Shown here piece by piece: positions 1 through 5,054 of a stretch of 5,289 nucleotides of DNA. Origin of the DNA: Synechococcales cyanobacterium PMM_0073 (GTDB taxonomy: Bacteria > Cyanobacteriota > Cyanobacteriia > Elainellales > Elainellaceae); the NCBI GenBank assembly GCA_949127695.1, contig CASBQH010000209.1:1-5289 (forward strand), given 5' to 3'. The position numbers and the translations under genes are program-made. Under the pieces are notes generated by a model. The model was given only the letters and a program-made list of their open reading frames with translations. It was not told where the DNA came from and did not search any database. Every line of letters starts with the position of its first letter. The stretch's first letter is position 1.

Positions 1-344
1 ACTTTAGAAATTAAGACGAGTCCCAGAGCAAAAAAGCCGGTAAATACTAAACCAATTACCGTATCTTCTTTGACCCGCGTCTTGTCCTTGACAAATCCAA
101 TCGCCATCACAGAGCCTACCCCAAACACAAAGGCTCCGACTGCCAAGGGCAGATTCAGCAGATAGGCAATCACCACTCCCGGCATCACCGCATGAGAGAC
201 CGCATCTCCCATTAGCGCCCAGCCCTTTAAGGTCATATAGCAAGAAAGCGCCGAGCAGACAATACCAACCAAAGCGCTAACCAAAATCGCCTTTAGCATA
301 AACTCATGCTGTAAGGGCGCAACAAACCACTGAATGAATTCCAT
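1..344 (-). CDS. mntB: MntB, manganese ABC transporter permease (partial, 3' end outside window)
   Basis: The gene reads from an ATG at 344 leftward off the window edge and gives 114 residues starting MEFIQWFVAPLQHEF. It is the inner-membrane permease of a metal (Mn/Zn/Fe) ABC importer, passing the ion delivered by MntC with energy from MntA. Seen: very hydrophobic stretches near residues 18-38, 53-82 and 95-112, and the family hallmark GDAVSHAVMPG at 46-56, as in ZnuB/MntB proteins. Family members are about 280-300 residues, so roughly 40% is present. The start is supported by ACGGAG five bases upstream (350-353 carry the GGAG core), inside a tandem repeat. It follows mntA by 43 nt. The gene order receptor-ATPase-permease matches the Synechocystis mntCAB operon. 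Manganese rather than zinc is inferred from MntC. Confidence 0.9.
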   Translation of the reverse strand, partial: MEFIQWFVAPLQHEFMLKAILVSALVGIVCSALSCYMTLKGWALMGDAVSHAVMPGVVIAYLLNLPLAVGAFVFGVGSVMAIGFVKDKTRVKEDTVIGLVFTGFFALGLVLISK

Positions 345-348
345 CGCT

Positions 349-390
349 ACTCCGTGGGCTTAACTCCGTGGGCTTAACTCCGTAGGCTTA
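349..390 (-). repeat. 14-bp tandem repeat, three copies, carrying stop codon and Shine-Dalgarno
   Basis: Three head-to-tail 14-bp units lie at 349-362, 363-376 and 377-390. On the coding strand the unit is TAAGCCCACGGAGT; the copy next to mntA has one substitution (T for C). The TAA of the mntA-proximal copy is the mntA stop codon (388-390). The GGAG of the mntB-proximal copy is the ribosome binding site five bases before the mntB ATG. The array fills all but four bases of the mntA-mntB gap, so it offers three Shine-Dalgarno cores of which only the last is correctly spaced. Confidence 0.95.
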
Positions 391-1158
391 ATCATGATCG
401 GTTTGGGTGAATCGACGTTTGGCTGAGGAGAAATCGCCGACTGCTCCCCCAAACGCCCGCGAAAGATTTTCCTCGGTAAACACCTCAGAGGTATCGCCAT
501 AGGCCAAGATGCTGCGGTTGATCAGCACTACTTTGTCGCAGAACGTGGTAATAGAGGCTAAATCATGCGTCGAGATTAAGATGGTATGCCCCAGCTGCCG
601 CAGCTCAATTAACAGATCGATCATTATTTTCTCGGTCTTGATATCGACGCCTGCAAAGGGCTCGTCTAGCAAGAGAATACTGCCCTGCTGAGCCAAGGCT
701 CGCGCAAAAAAACTGCGTTTCTTTTGTCCGCCTGATAGTTCGCCAATTTGTCGCTGGCGCAGCGGCCACATTTCAACTCGCTCTAGGCTTTGCCGCACAG
801 CCTGTTGATCAGGCGCTCGCGGTATTCGCAGCAGGTTCATGTAGCCATAGCGACCCATCATCACCACGTCTTGGACGCTCACCGGAAAGTCCCAGTCTAC
901 TTCTTCTGACTGCGGCACATAGGCAAGCTGGCTATGCTTTTGGGCATGGCGAATGGAGCGCCCGTTGATTGAAATCTGTCCGGTAGCGGGCTTGACAAAG
1001 CCCATGATTGCCTTGAACAGAGTTGATTTTCCGGCTCCGTTCATCCCCACCAGACCACAGATGCTGCCGGCTTGCAGCTGGAGGTGAGCGCTATGCAGGG
1101 CGACCTTGCCGTGATAGGCAACTGTAACATTCTCAATATTGATACTCGCAGTATCCAT
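388..1158 (-). CDS. mntA: MntA, manganese ABC transporter ATP-binding protein
   Basis: A 256-residue cytoplasmic ATPase that powers the MntCAB manganese importer. It has a complete nucleotide-binding domain: Walker A GMNGAGKST at 38-46, Q-loop glutamine Q83 in VPQ, signature LSGGQ at 141-145, Walker B ILLLDEP at 161-167 with catalytic E166, and switch histidine H198 in STHD. The VPQ-x-x-x-VDWDFP-x-x-V-x-DVVMMGR stretch at 81-103 is typical of the metal-ion (ZnuC/MntA/FecE-like) subfamily. The length is normal and no key residue is missing. The ATG at 1158 is preceded by GAGGAT (1161-1166), four bases away from the GAGG core, and lies 9 nt after the mntC stop, so the two genes are surely co-transcribed. 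Family assignment is secure; manganese specificity rests on the neighbouring receptor. Confidence 0.94.
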   Translation of the reverse strand: MDTASINIENVTVAYHGKVALHSAHLQLQAGSICGLVGMNGAGKSTLFKAIMGFVKPATGQISINGRSIRHAQKHSQLAYVPQSEEVDWDFPVSVQDVVMMGRYGYMNLLRIPRAPDQQAVRQSLERVEMWPLRQRQIGELSGGQKKRSFFARALAQQGSILLLDEPFAGVDIKTEKIMIDLLIELRQLGHTILISTHDLASITTFCDKVVLINRSILAYGDTSEVFTEENLSRAFGGAVGDFSSAKRRFTQTDHD

Positions 1159-1167
1159 AGATCCTCG

Positions 1168-2121
1168 CTAGTTGCCTTGTAGACCTTTAATTAGAGTATT
1201 AACGTTATATTCTAGAAGTTTGAGATAGGTAGGCGCTCCTCCATCTGGAGGAGACAGGGAATCGACATAGAACAGGCCAGCAAATTTGGCTCCGGTTTCC
1301 TTGGCTACCTGGAGCTGTGCTTCGTTGTTGACTGTACTCTCGCAGAATACTGCCGGAATTTGGTTAGCCTTCACTGTTTCAATCACCCGCTCCATTTGTT
1401 TCGGCGTAGCCTGCTGCTCAGCGTTGACAGGCCAAAGATAAACTTCTTTGAGGCCATAGTCGCGGGCGAGGTAGGAAAACGCGCCTTCGCAGCTGACGAT
1501 GTAGCGCTGTTCAGGCGGAATGGCTGAAACAGCCTGCTTGAGCTGGCGGTCAATGGCCTGAATTCGAGCGCTGTAGGCTTTGGCGTTGGCAGCATAGAGT
1601 TCAGCATTGGCTGGATCGAGATCGCTAAGCCCTTTGCGAATATTGTCCACATAGATCAAGGCGTTTTGGGGCGACATCCAGGCGTGAGGATTGGGCTTAC
1701 CCTGGTAGGCATCTTCGGCAATGCTAATGGGCTGCACGCCCTGACTCAGGGTGAGGTGCGGCAGCTGAGGATAGCTGTTGTAAAATCGCTCGGCCCAGCG
1801 CTCCAGATTCAGGCCATTGTCTAGCACTAGCGTTGCGCCTGCGGCACGGGTCAGATCGCTGGGCGTGGGTTCGTAGCCGTGAATTTCTGCTCCGGGCTTG
1901 GTGATCGATTCGACTTGGGCGGCTTCTCCTGCGACGTTCTGCGCCATATCGGCTAGGACGGTAAATGTGGTCAGGACGACTGGCCTTCCAGAGACTGCCG
2001 GCTGCCCAGAGGTTACTGATTGCCCAGAGGCGGTTGGCTGAGGGGATTTGGCCTGGATTGTACAGCCTGCCATCCCGGCTACTAACCCTACCAGCAGGCC
2101 GCTGCCAACCTTACTCCACAT
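1168..2121 (-). CDS. mntC: MntC, manganese-binding lipoprotein of ABC importer
   Basis: A 317-residue cluster A-I (ZnuA/MntC/PsaA family) metal receptor that captures Mn(II) outside the inner membrane and delivers it to MntB. Residues 5-19 form a lipoprotein signal peptide with lipobox MAGC, so C20 is probably lipidated. A low-complexity linker at 22-49 follows, then the mature domain from VLTTFTVLADM. The metal ligands H81 (EIHGYEP), H146 (NPHAWMSP), E212 (CEGAF) and D287 (YVDSLS) each sit exactly 8 positions before the Synechocystis MntC ligands as I recall them (H89, H154, E220, D295). C211 and C260 match its structural disulfide in the same way. This argues for manganese over zinc; the histidine-rich loop typical of ZnuA is absent. 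First gene of mntCAB, with its own promoter candidate. The ATG has only a weak GAG-type ribosome site. In Synechocystis the operon is repressed by ManS/ManR. Confidence 0.95.
   Translation of the reverse strand: MWSKVGSGLLVGLVAGMAGCTIQAKSPQPTASGQSVTSGQPAVSGRPVVLTTFTVLADMAQNVAGEAAQVESITKPGAEIHGYEPTPSDLTRAAGATLVLDNGLNLERWAERFYNSYPQLPHLTLSQGVQPISIAEDAYQGKPNPHAWMSPQNALIYVDNIRKGLSDLDPANAELYAANAKAYSARIQAIDRQLKQAVSAIPPEQRYIVSCEGAFSYLARDYGLKEVYLWPVNAEQQATPKQMERVIETVKANQIPAVFCESTVNNEAQLQVAKETGAKFAGLFYVDSLSPPDGGAPTYLKLLEYNVNTLIKGLQGN
1975..2028 (-). repeat. Imperfect 18-bp triplicate encoding a hexapeptide linker in MntC
   Basis: Three degenerate 18-bp units encode residues 32-37 SGQSVT, 38-43 SGQPAV and 44-49 SGRPVV of MntC, between the lipidated cysteine and the folded domain. 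All units start TCTGG and diverge toward the end. This looks like an old in-frame duplication that lengthened the flexible tether; the ligand-bearing domain starts immediately after it. Confidence 0.75.
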
Positions 2122-2122
2122 T

Positions 2123-2142
2123 GCTTAATCTCGCTTAATCTC
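2123..2142 (-). repeat. 10-bp perfect tandem duplication in mntC leader
   Basis: Two perfect adjacent copies of GCTTAATCTC (plus strand) lie at 2123-2132 and 2133-2142. On the coding strand the unit is GAGATTAAGC, and the second copy ends one base before the mntC ATG. Each copy carries a GAG that could act as a weak Shine-Dalgarno core; the nearer one is about 8 nt from the ATG. No better ribosome site is visible. Confidence 0.85.
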
Positions 2143-2147
2143 ATAGT

Positions 2148-2190
2148 CTTTTCATTTTTAAACATAGCATAGAGAGAGGAAAATGAAAAG
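2148..2190. promoter_or_regulatory. 11-bp perfect inverted repeat flanking the mntC promoter (possible operator)
   Basis: CTTTTCATTTT at 2148-2158 is the exact reverse complement of AAAATGAAAAG at 2180-2190, with a 21-bp spacer. Equivalent positions of the two arms are about 32 bp apart, close to three helical turns, so two bound dimers could lie on the same DNA face. One arm overlaps the proposed -35 and the other the expected transcription start, a geometry suited to repression. A link to a ManR-type or other manganese regulator is inference only. The arms are AT-rich, which raises the chance of coincidence. Confidence 0.55.
2161..2189 (-). promoter_or_regulatory. Candidate sigma70-type promoter of mntCAB
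   Basis: On the minus strand TTTTCA (2184-2189, 4 of 6 matches to the -35 consensus) is followed after exactly 17 bp by TATGTT (2161-2166, 4 of 6 matches to the -10). It lies between the upstream terminator and mntC, where a promoter is needed, and would start transcription near 2154, giving a leader of about 30 nt. The hexamers are modest, so the exact site is tentative. Confidence 0.5.
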
Positions 2191-2196
2191 ATTGTG

Positions 2197-2217
2197 AAAA
2201 ACCCCGCCACTGGGGCT
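2197..2217 (-). terminator. Rho-independent-like terminator after the bestrophin-like gene
   Basis: On the minus strand AGCCCC pairs with GGGGTT (four G-C pairs plus a G-U and an A-U) around a six-base AGTGGC loop, and the 3' arm runs directly into a run of five T. It lies 29 nt beyond the stop codon of the membrane protein gene and before the mntC promoter candidate, so it separates the two units. The stem is short but the G-C core plus T-run is the standard form. Confidence 0.65.
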
Positions 2218-2246
2218 GGCAGCTGTCGAGCGGAGCCAGAAGCCCT

Positions 2247-3020
2247 TCAGGCGTCGCTGGGGTGAGCCCGCAGGCGGTCAAGCAGTTCGTCTAGCAGCGA
2301 TAGATCCACGTCAATACAAGACTGCTGACTATATTGAAACGGGTTGTCCAAATTGCGAATCAGCATCACCAAATAGAGAAATGAGGTAAACAGAAACCCA
2401 GAAATTACTAGCGTTTTGCCCAGCGGTTCGCCATCAGTCAGCAGCAGCGCCATGATTGCGCCAGCCAGGAATAGCTTTAGCAACACATAAGCTGGCGGCA
2501 GAAACTCAGTTTCTCGAATCAGCTTCATCCGACTGGTAATATAGCGCAGCTTAGATTGCTCAGACTGAACCCGGCTCAGCACAGGACCACTAATATGCGG
2601 TTCAAGGTTGGCAAACTGCATATTGAGATCATCAATTGCTAAGATCAAATTCAGGGCAGGATCGCCCGACTTTAGCCAATCTAGCAGCCGCTCTAAAATT
2701 TGCACCAGCGTTTGAGTTAAGGGCTTTGGATCATAGGTGTCATGATTAACGGCGGTAAAGCTTGCAGTATCCTGAATTGATTCAATCGCGCTGACCAACT
2801 GGCAGACCAACTCTTCGCTGGTGCGGTAGTCGGCTAAAGTGCCGCTGAGGATAAAGGCAATCACGAAGGTGGCTGCCCCAAACAGAGAGCCTGTCATGCG
2901 GTCAAACTTCCAGAGTTCAAGATTCTCAAGATGAATCCCCCACTTGACCAAGCAAAATAGCAGGGTAAACGGCAGGACTTTGAGCAAAATCCTCCACTTG
3001 AGATAAGCAGCTTGCTGCAT
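2247..3020 (-). CDS. Bestrophin-like / DUF4239-like membrane protein of unknown function
   Basis: A 257-residue protein that I recognise only as a type. It has hydrophobic segments near 11-27, 45-63, 177-195 and 203-222, so four membrane helices with a soluble helical region at about 65-170 between the pairs. The soluble part contains E/Q-rich amphipathic stretches and ends in RMKLIRETEFLPPAY, and the last helix is followed by LIRNLDNPF. Both are reminiscent of the DUF4239/bestrophin-like superfamily, whose relatives include chloride channels; no transport activity can be claimed here. The acidic-leucine tail (236-250) may be a coiled segment. The gene stands alone: 133 nt separate it from the aspartoacylase and a terminator follows. 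The ATG at 3020 has only a weak GAG upstream. Open frame quality is good and it is clearly a real gene. Confidence 0.8.
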   Translation of the reverse strand: MQQAAYLKWRILLKVLPFTLLFCLVKWGIHLENLELWKFDRMTGSLFGAATFVIAFILSGTLADYRTSEELVCQLVSAIESIQDTASFTAVNHDTYDPKPLTQTLVQILERLLDWLKSGDPALNLILAIDDLNMQFANLEPHISGPVLSRVQSEQSKLRYITSRMKLIRETEFLPPAYVLLKLFLAGAIMALLLTDGEPLGKTLVISGFLFTSFLYLVMLIRNLDNPFQYSQQSCIDVDLSLLDELLDRLRAHPSDA

Positions 3021-3052
3021 GGGTTGTCGCTCGTCAGTTGATGGTTTAACCT

Positions 3053-3174
3053 CAGATTAGCCTGACTGCTGGATAAATGAGTTCTGCAATGACAGTTTGC
3101 ACAAATTTACCCCAGATCTGAATGCAGCAGATTAGTCTGACTGATCAGCCAGACTAATCTGCCAGACTAATCTG
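3053..3174. repeat. Four copies of a near-palindromic CAGAYTARYCTG motif
   Basis: CAGATTAGCCTG at 3053-3064 and CAGATTAGTCTG at 3128-3139 run one way; CAGACTAATCTG at 3150-3161 and 3163-3174 is the reverse complement of the second. The first two are embedded in a longer direct repeat, 3053-3068 and 3128-3143, matching at 15 of 16 bases. An isolated CAGATCTG palindrome lies at 3113-3120. The unit is itself an imperfect palindrome (CAGA...TCTG). The cluster occupies the region between the aspartoacylase 3' end and the membrane protein start, so it could be an operator array or a small palindromic repeat element. Confidence 0.7.
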
Positions 3175-3178
3175 CTGC
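3124..3178. repeat. 16-bp perfect inverted repeat over the aspartoacylase stop codon
   Basis: GCAGCAGATTAGTCTG at 3124-3139 is perfectly complementary to 3163-3178, with a 23-nt loop. Because the right arm is duplicated, the left arm can instead pair over 13 bp (3127-3139 with 3150-3162), leaving a 10-nt loop. The aspartoacylase stop (TAG, 3154-3156) lies between the arms of the long form and inside the short one. There is no T-run after the hairpin on either strand, so it is not a standard intrinsic terminator; an mRNA-end stabiliser or rho-associated 3' hairpin is possible. Confidence 0.8.
3150..3175 (-). repeat. 13-bp perfect tandem duplication at aspartoacylase 3' end
   Basis: CAGACTAATCTGC occurs twice without a gap at 3150-3162 and 3163-3175. 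On the coding strand the first copy encodes Q-I-S-L of the C terminus. The second, shifted one base in frame by the 13-bp length, encodes the last residues A-D and the TAG stop. The duplication thus appears to have created the present C-terminal end. Confidence 0.9.
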
Positions 3179-4071
3179 TGCTGGGTCAGACAGAAGGCAA
3201 TGCCTTTTTCGTAATAAGCCGCTTCGTTAATAAACACCGGATAGGCTAACTCGCCGCTGTAGTGAATGGTTGTGCCATCAAAGCCCAGAAATATAGCGTC
3301 ACCCGACTGTAGCGGCTGATAGTCACGAGACTGAAGCTGCGGATGAATCATCGCTGCCAAGTCGCCCTGCTCAGTTTTTGGGTAGTCCACCATTGCCGTA
3401 CATTCATAGAGCGTCAGGCGATCTGCAATTTTGAGATCTACGCCGCGATTCTGAGCTTCTAGATAATCTAGAACGCTGTAGACCAAAGCCTGCGTTTGCT
3501 CAAACAGGGCAGCATCCAGCAGCCCCTGAGCCACCGGCCCCACCTCAATTGCACAGCCAAATTTGCTGATCGAGCGCAGAAAGGTAGTTTGGCTATCCAT
3601 CCAAAAATAGATTTTAACGGCTGGGTGAAGACCGCTGAGATAGGCCGCCATCCGCAAATTGAACGGATGGCGATTGGTTAAGATAATCGTCAAGCCCATA
3701 TTGGCAGTCGTGCTGTGCAGATCTAAAATAAAATCAGCCTTAGCCGCGCCGCTGCCCAGCTGCTGATAGATCGCTCTAGCCTGATTGTCTTCGTAGCTCA
3801 GCGCCGCCGCATCTTGCAGGTTCTCAGGCGAAAAGCAGCGATTCAAATCACGCTCCAGATAGCGCTGACGCGCCGCAAAGGCTAGCGGGTTGGCCAGCAG
3901 CACTGTACTCTCAAAGCTAGAGCGCTGCACCAGCTGCGGCAGGGCAGCAAACTTTTTGGCCAAGTAAGCACCAGTTAGCTCGTTGCCATGCGTTCCGCCC
4001 ACAATTGCGACGCGCCGGATCGGCGGCATATTCATCTGCTCTGAGCTAGCTTTTGAATCTGAAGTTTGCAT
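3154..4071 (-). CDS. Probable aspartoacylase (AspA/AstE-family zinc hydrolase)
   Basis: A 305-residue zinc-dependent carboxypeptidase-fold enzyme of the aspartoacylase group, which hydrolyses N-acetyl-aspartate or related N-acyl amino acids. Zinc ligands are H28 and E31 in GGTHGNE and H119 in DLHSTTANMG. Residues equivalent to human ASPA substrate and catalytic positions are R70, N77 and R78 (RYLERDLNR), R166 (RSISKFG), E176 (IEVGP, general base) and a tyrosine of AAYYEK at 286-287. Length is close to human ASPA (313). No active-site residue is missing. The ATG at 4071 is 5 nt after the methyltransferase stop and lacks a Shine-Dalgarno, so translation is probably coupled. M13 or M15, just before PIRRVAIVGGTHGNE, are alternative starts since residues 1-12 look non-conserved. 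The true cyanobacterial substrate is unknown. The C-terminal tail QQQQISLAD is shaped by a local duplication. Confidence 0.9.
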   Translation of the reverse strand: MQTSDSKASSEQMNMPPIRRVAIVGGTHGNELTGAYLAKKFAALPQLVQRSSFESTVLLANPLAFAARQRYLERDLNRCFSPENLQDAAALSYEDNQARAIYQQLGSGAAKADFILDLHSTTANMGLTIILTNRHPFNLRMAAYLSGLHPAVKIYFWMDSQTTFLRSISKFGCAIEVGPVAQGLLDAALFEQTQALVYSVLDYLEAQNRGVDLKIADRLTLYECTAMVDYPKTEQGDLAAMIHPQLQSRDYQPLQSGDAIFLGFDGTTIHYSGELAYPVFINEAAYYEKGIAFCLTQQQQISLAD

Positions 4072-4076
4072 TGGTT

Positions 4077-5015
4077 TTAAGATTTCTCAGCCCGCACCGC
4101 CCGAAACATGCCAAATCGACATAGCCCTGTGCCAAAAGCCAGCCGCATCAGCAATAGCGTCGGCACTTCTCGCAATGATTTGACCAAGCCCGCCCAGCCA
4201 AATCGCACCAGCCCCGCTGGCCGCACAATGCCCTGCCAAATTGAATCGAGCCAGGAAGGCAGCGTCGGCTGCGTCCAGTCGGCGGTAGTGACAGAACCAG
4301 CTACCAAACCCGTGGCCTCCAGCAGCTCCGCAAAGCCTTCAATGCTAGAAAACTCTGGATGCGACCATTGATCGAGCAGCTGCCGCATCACCGGCTTCTC
4401 CCAAAAATTTAGCGCTCGCTGTCGAGCATCCCGCTGGTTCCAGTCTGCCACCACCAAAATGCCACCGGGCTTTAGCACCCGCAGCAGCTCTTTGGCAAAC
4501 TGCGCTTTGTCCGGCATATGCGGCCCCGCTTCAATTGACCAAACCACGTCAAAGCTGGCATCTGGAAACGACAGCGCCATCGCGTCATCCACCAAAAACT
4601 TGGCGCTTAGCCCTGCTGGCGTCAGCTCTGTGGCGCGTTTCACCTGCTGCGGGCTAATCGTAATGCCCGTGACGGCAAACCCATAGTCCTGTGCCAAAAT
4701 TCGGCTGCTGCCGCCAATGCCGCAGCCCACATCCAGCAGGCTCTGCCCCGGCGGCAGCTGATCGAGCCCGCCCCAGCGCAGCATTTCATGTACAAAGTCA
4801 GCTTTGGCCACCAGAAAATCTTTGGGCTGCGGCGGGTTGCCATAATGCCCCAGGTGAATATGCTCGCCCCAATAGAACTCCAAAATCCCGTCTTCGGTCC
4901 ATTCGTCGTAAGAATTAGCTACCGACTCGGCAGACTGATAGCGTCGAGCCGTGAGCAGGTAGAGGGCAAGCCCAGCAGCGGGCAGCAATAGCAGTCCAAG
5001 CGCAAATAGATTCAT
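4077..5015 (-). CDS. MPBQ/MSBQ methyltransferase (tocopherol and plastoquinone biosynthesis)
   Basis: A 312-residue SAM-dependent methyltransferase that methylates 2-methyl-6-phytyl- and 2-methyl-6-solanesyl-1,4-benzoquinol, giving precursors of tocopherol and plastoquinone. I assign it by strong resemblance, from memory, to Synechocystis sll0418. An N-terminal membrane segment (4-21, ending LYLLTARRYQS) is followed by SVANSYDEWTEDGILEFYWG, SAM motif I LLDVGCGIGGSS at 93-104, ITISPQQVKRA at 118-128, FDVVWSIEAGPHMPDK at 155-170 and LKPGGILVVADWNQRD at 181-196. Gamma-tocopherol methyltransferase is a related alternative, but the N-terminal anchor and the RLAFGTGLCRFGMFRAVR tail favour MPBQ-MT. 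I chose the ATG at 5015 because homologs start near this membrane segment. An in-frame TTG at 5063 would add 16 residues, including two QYRDD repeats, and overlap the regulator, which is less likely. No strong Shine-Dalgarno is seen. It lies 28 nt after the ArsR stop. Confidence 0.92.
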   Translation of the reverse strand: MNLFALGLLLLPAAGLALYLLTARRYQSAESVANSYDEWTEDGILEFYWGEHIHLGHYGNPPQPKDFLVAKADFVHEMLRWGGLDQLPPGQSLLDVGCGIGGSSRILAQDYGFAVTGITISPQQVKRATELTPAGLSAKFLVDDAMALSFPDASFDVVWSIEAGPHMPDKAQFAKELLRVLKPGGILVVADWNQRDARQRALNFWEKPVMRQLLDQWSHPEFSSIEGFAELLEATGLVAGSVTTADWTQPTLPSWLDSIWQGIVRPAGLVRFGWAGLVKSLREVPTLLLMRLAFGTGLCRFGMFRAVRAEKS

Positions 5016-5054
5016 CACGTACTGGTCATCACGATACTGATCATCACGATACTG
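5011..5054 (-). repeat. 15-bp tandem repeat at ArsR stop / methyltransferase start
   Basis: On the coding strand CAGTATCGTGATGAT (5040-5054), CAGTATCGTGATGAC (5025-5039) and a third copy short by one base, CAGTACGTGATGAA (5011-5024), follow each other. Every copy contains GTGATGA, a stop-start overlap. The ArsR-type gene uses the TGA of the first copy (5044-5046) and the methyltransferase most likely uses the ATG of the third (5013-5015). Confidence 0.92.

Noticed and set aside
4..243. Minus-strand open frame of 79 codons at the left edge
   Set aside because: It is an alternative frame of mntB. The overlapping frame from 344 gives a clear permease with GDAVSHAVMPG and membrane helices, while this one gives a Cys/Gly/Arg-rich non-protein-like translation.
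1383..1652. 89-codon minus-strand frame inside mntC
   Set aside because: It is a shifted frame of a fully supported MntC whose metal ligands and disulfide cysteines lie in the main frame.
3021..3123. Promoter for the bestrophin-like gene
   Set aside because: TTGTGC and TTGCAG could be -35 elements, but no -10 hexamer occurs at 16-18 bp spacing. A promoter probably exists but I cannot place it.
3124..3178. Intrinsic terminator for the aspartoacylase unit
   Set aside because: The stem is strong, but no T-run follows on the minus strand (sequence after it reads ATTCAGATCTGG), so I list it as an inverted repeat only.
3983..4183. Plus-strand 66-codon frame across the methyltransferase-aspartoacylase junction
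   Set aside because: It is antisense to two well-supported genes, with no ribosome site or recognisable domain.
4108..4918. Several plus-strand and one minus-strand open frames opposite or within the methyltransferase
   Set aside because: They are low-complexity shadows rich in Ser, Pro and Ala with no recognisable motif. The minus-strand methyltransferase explains the whole interval.
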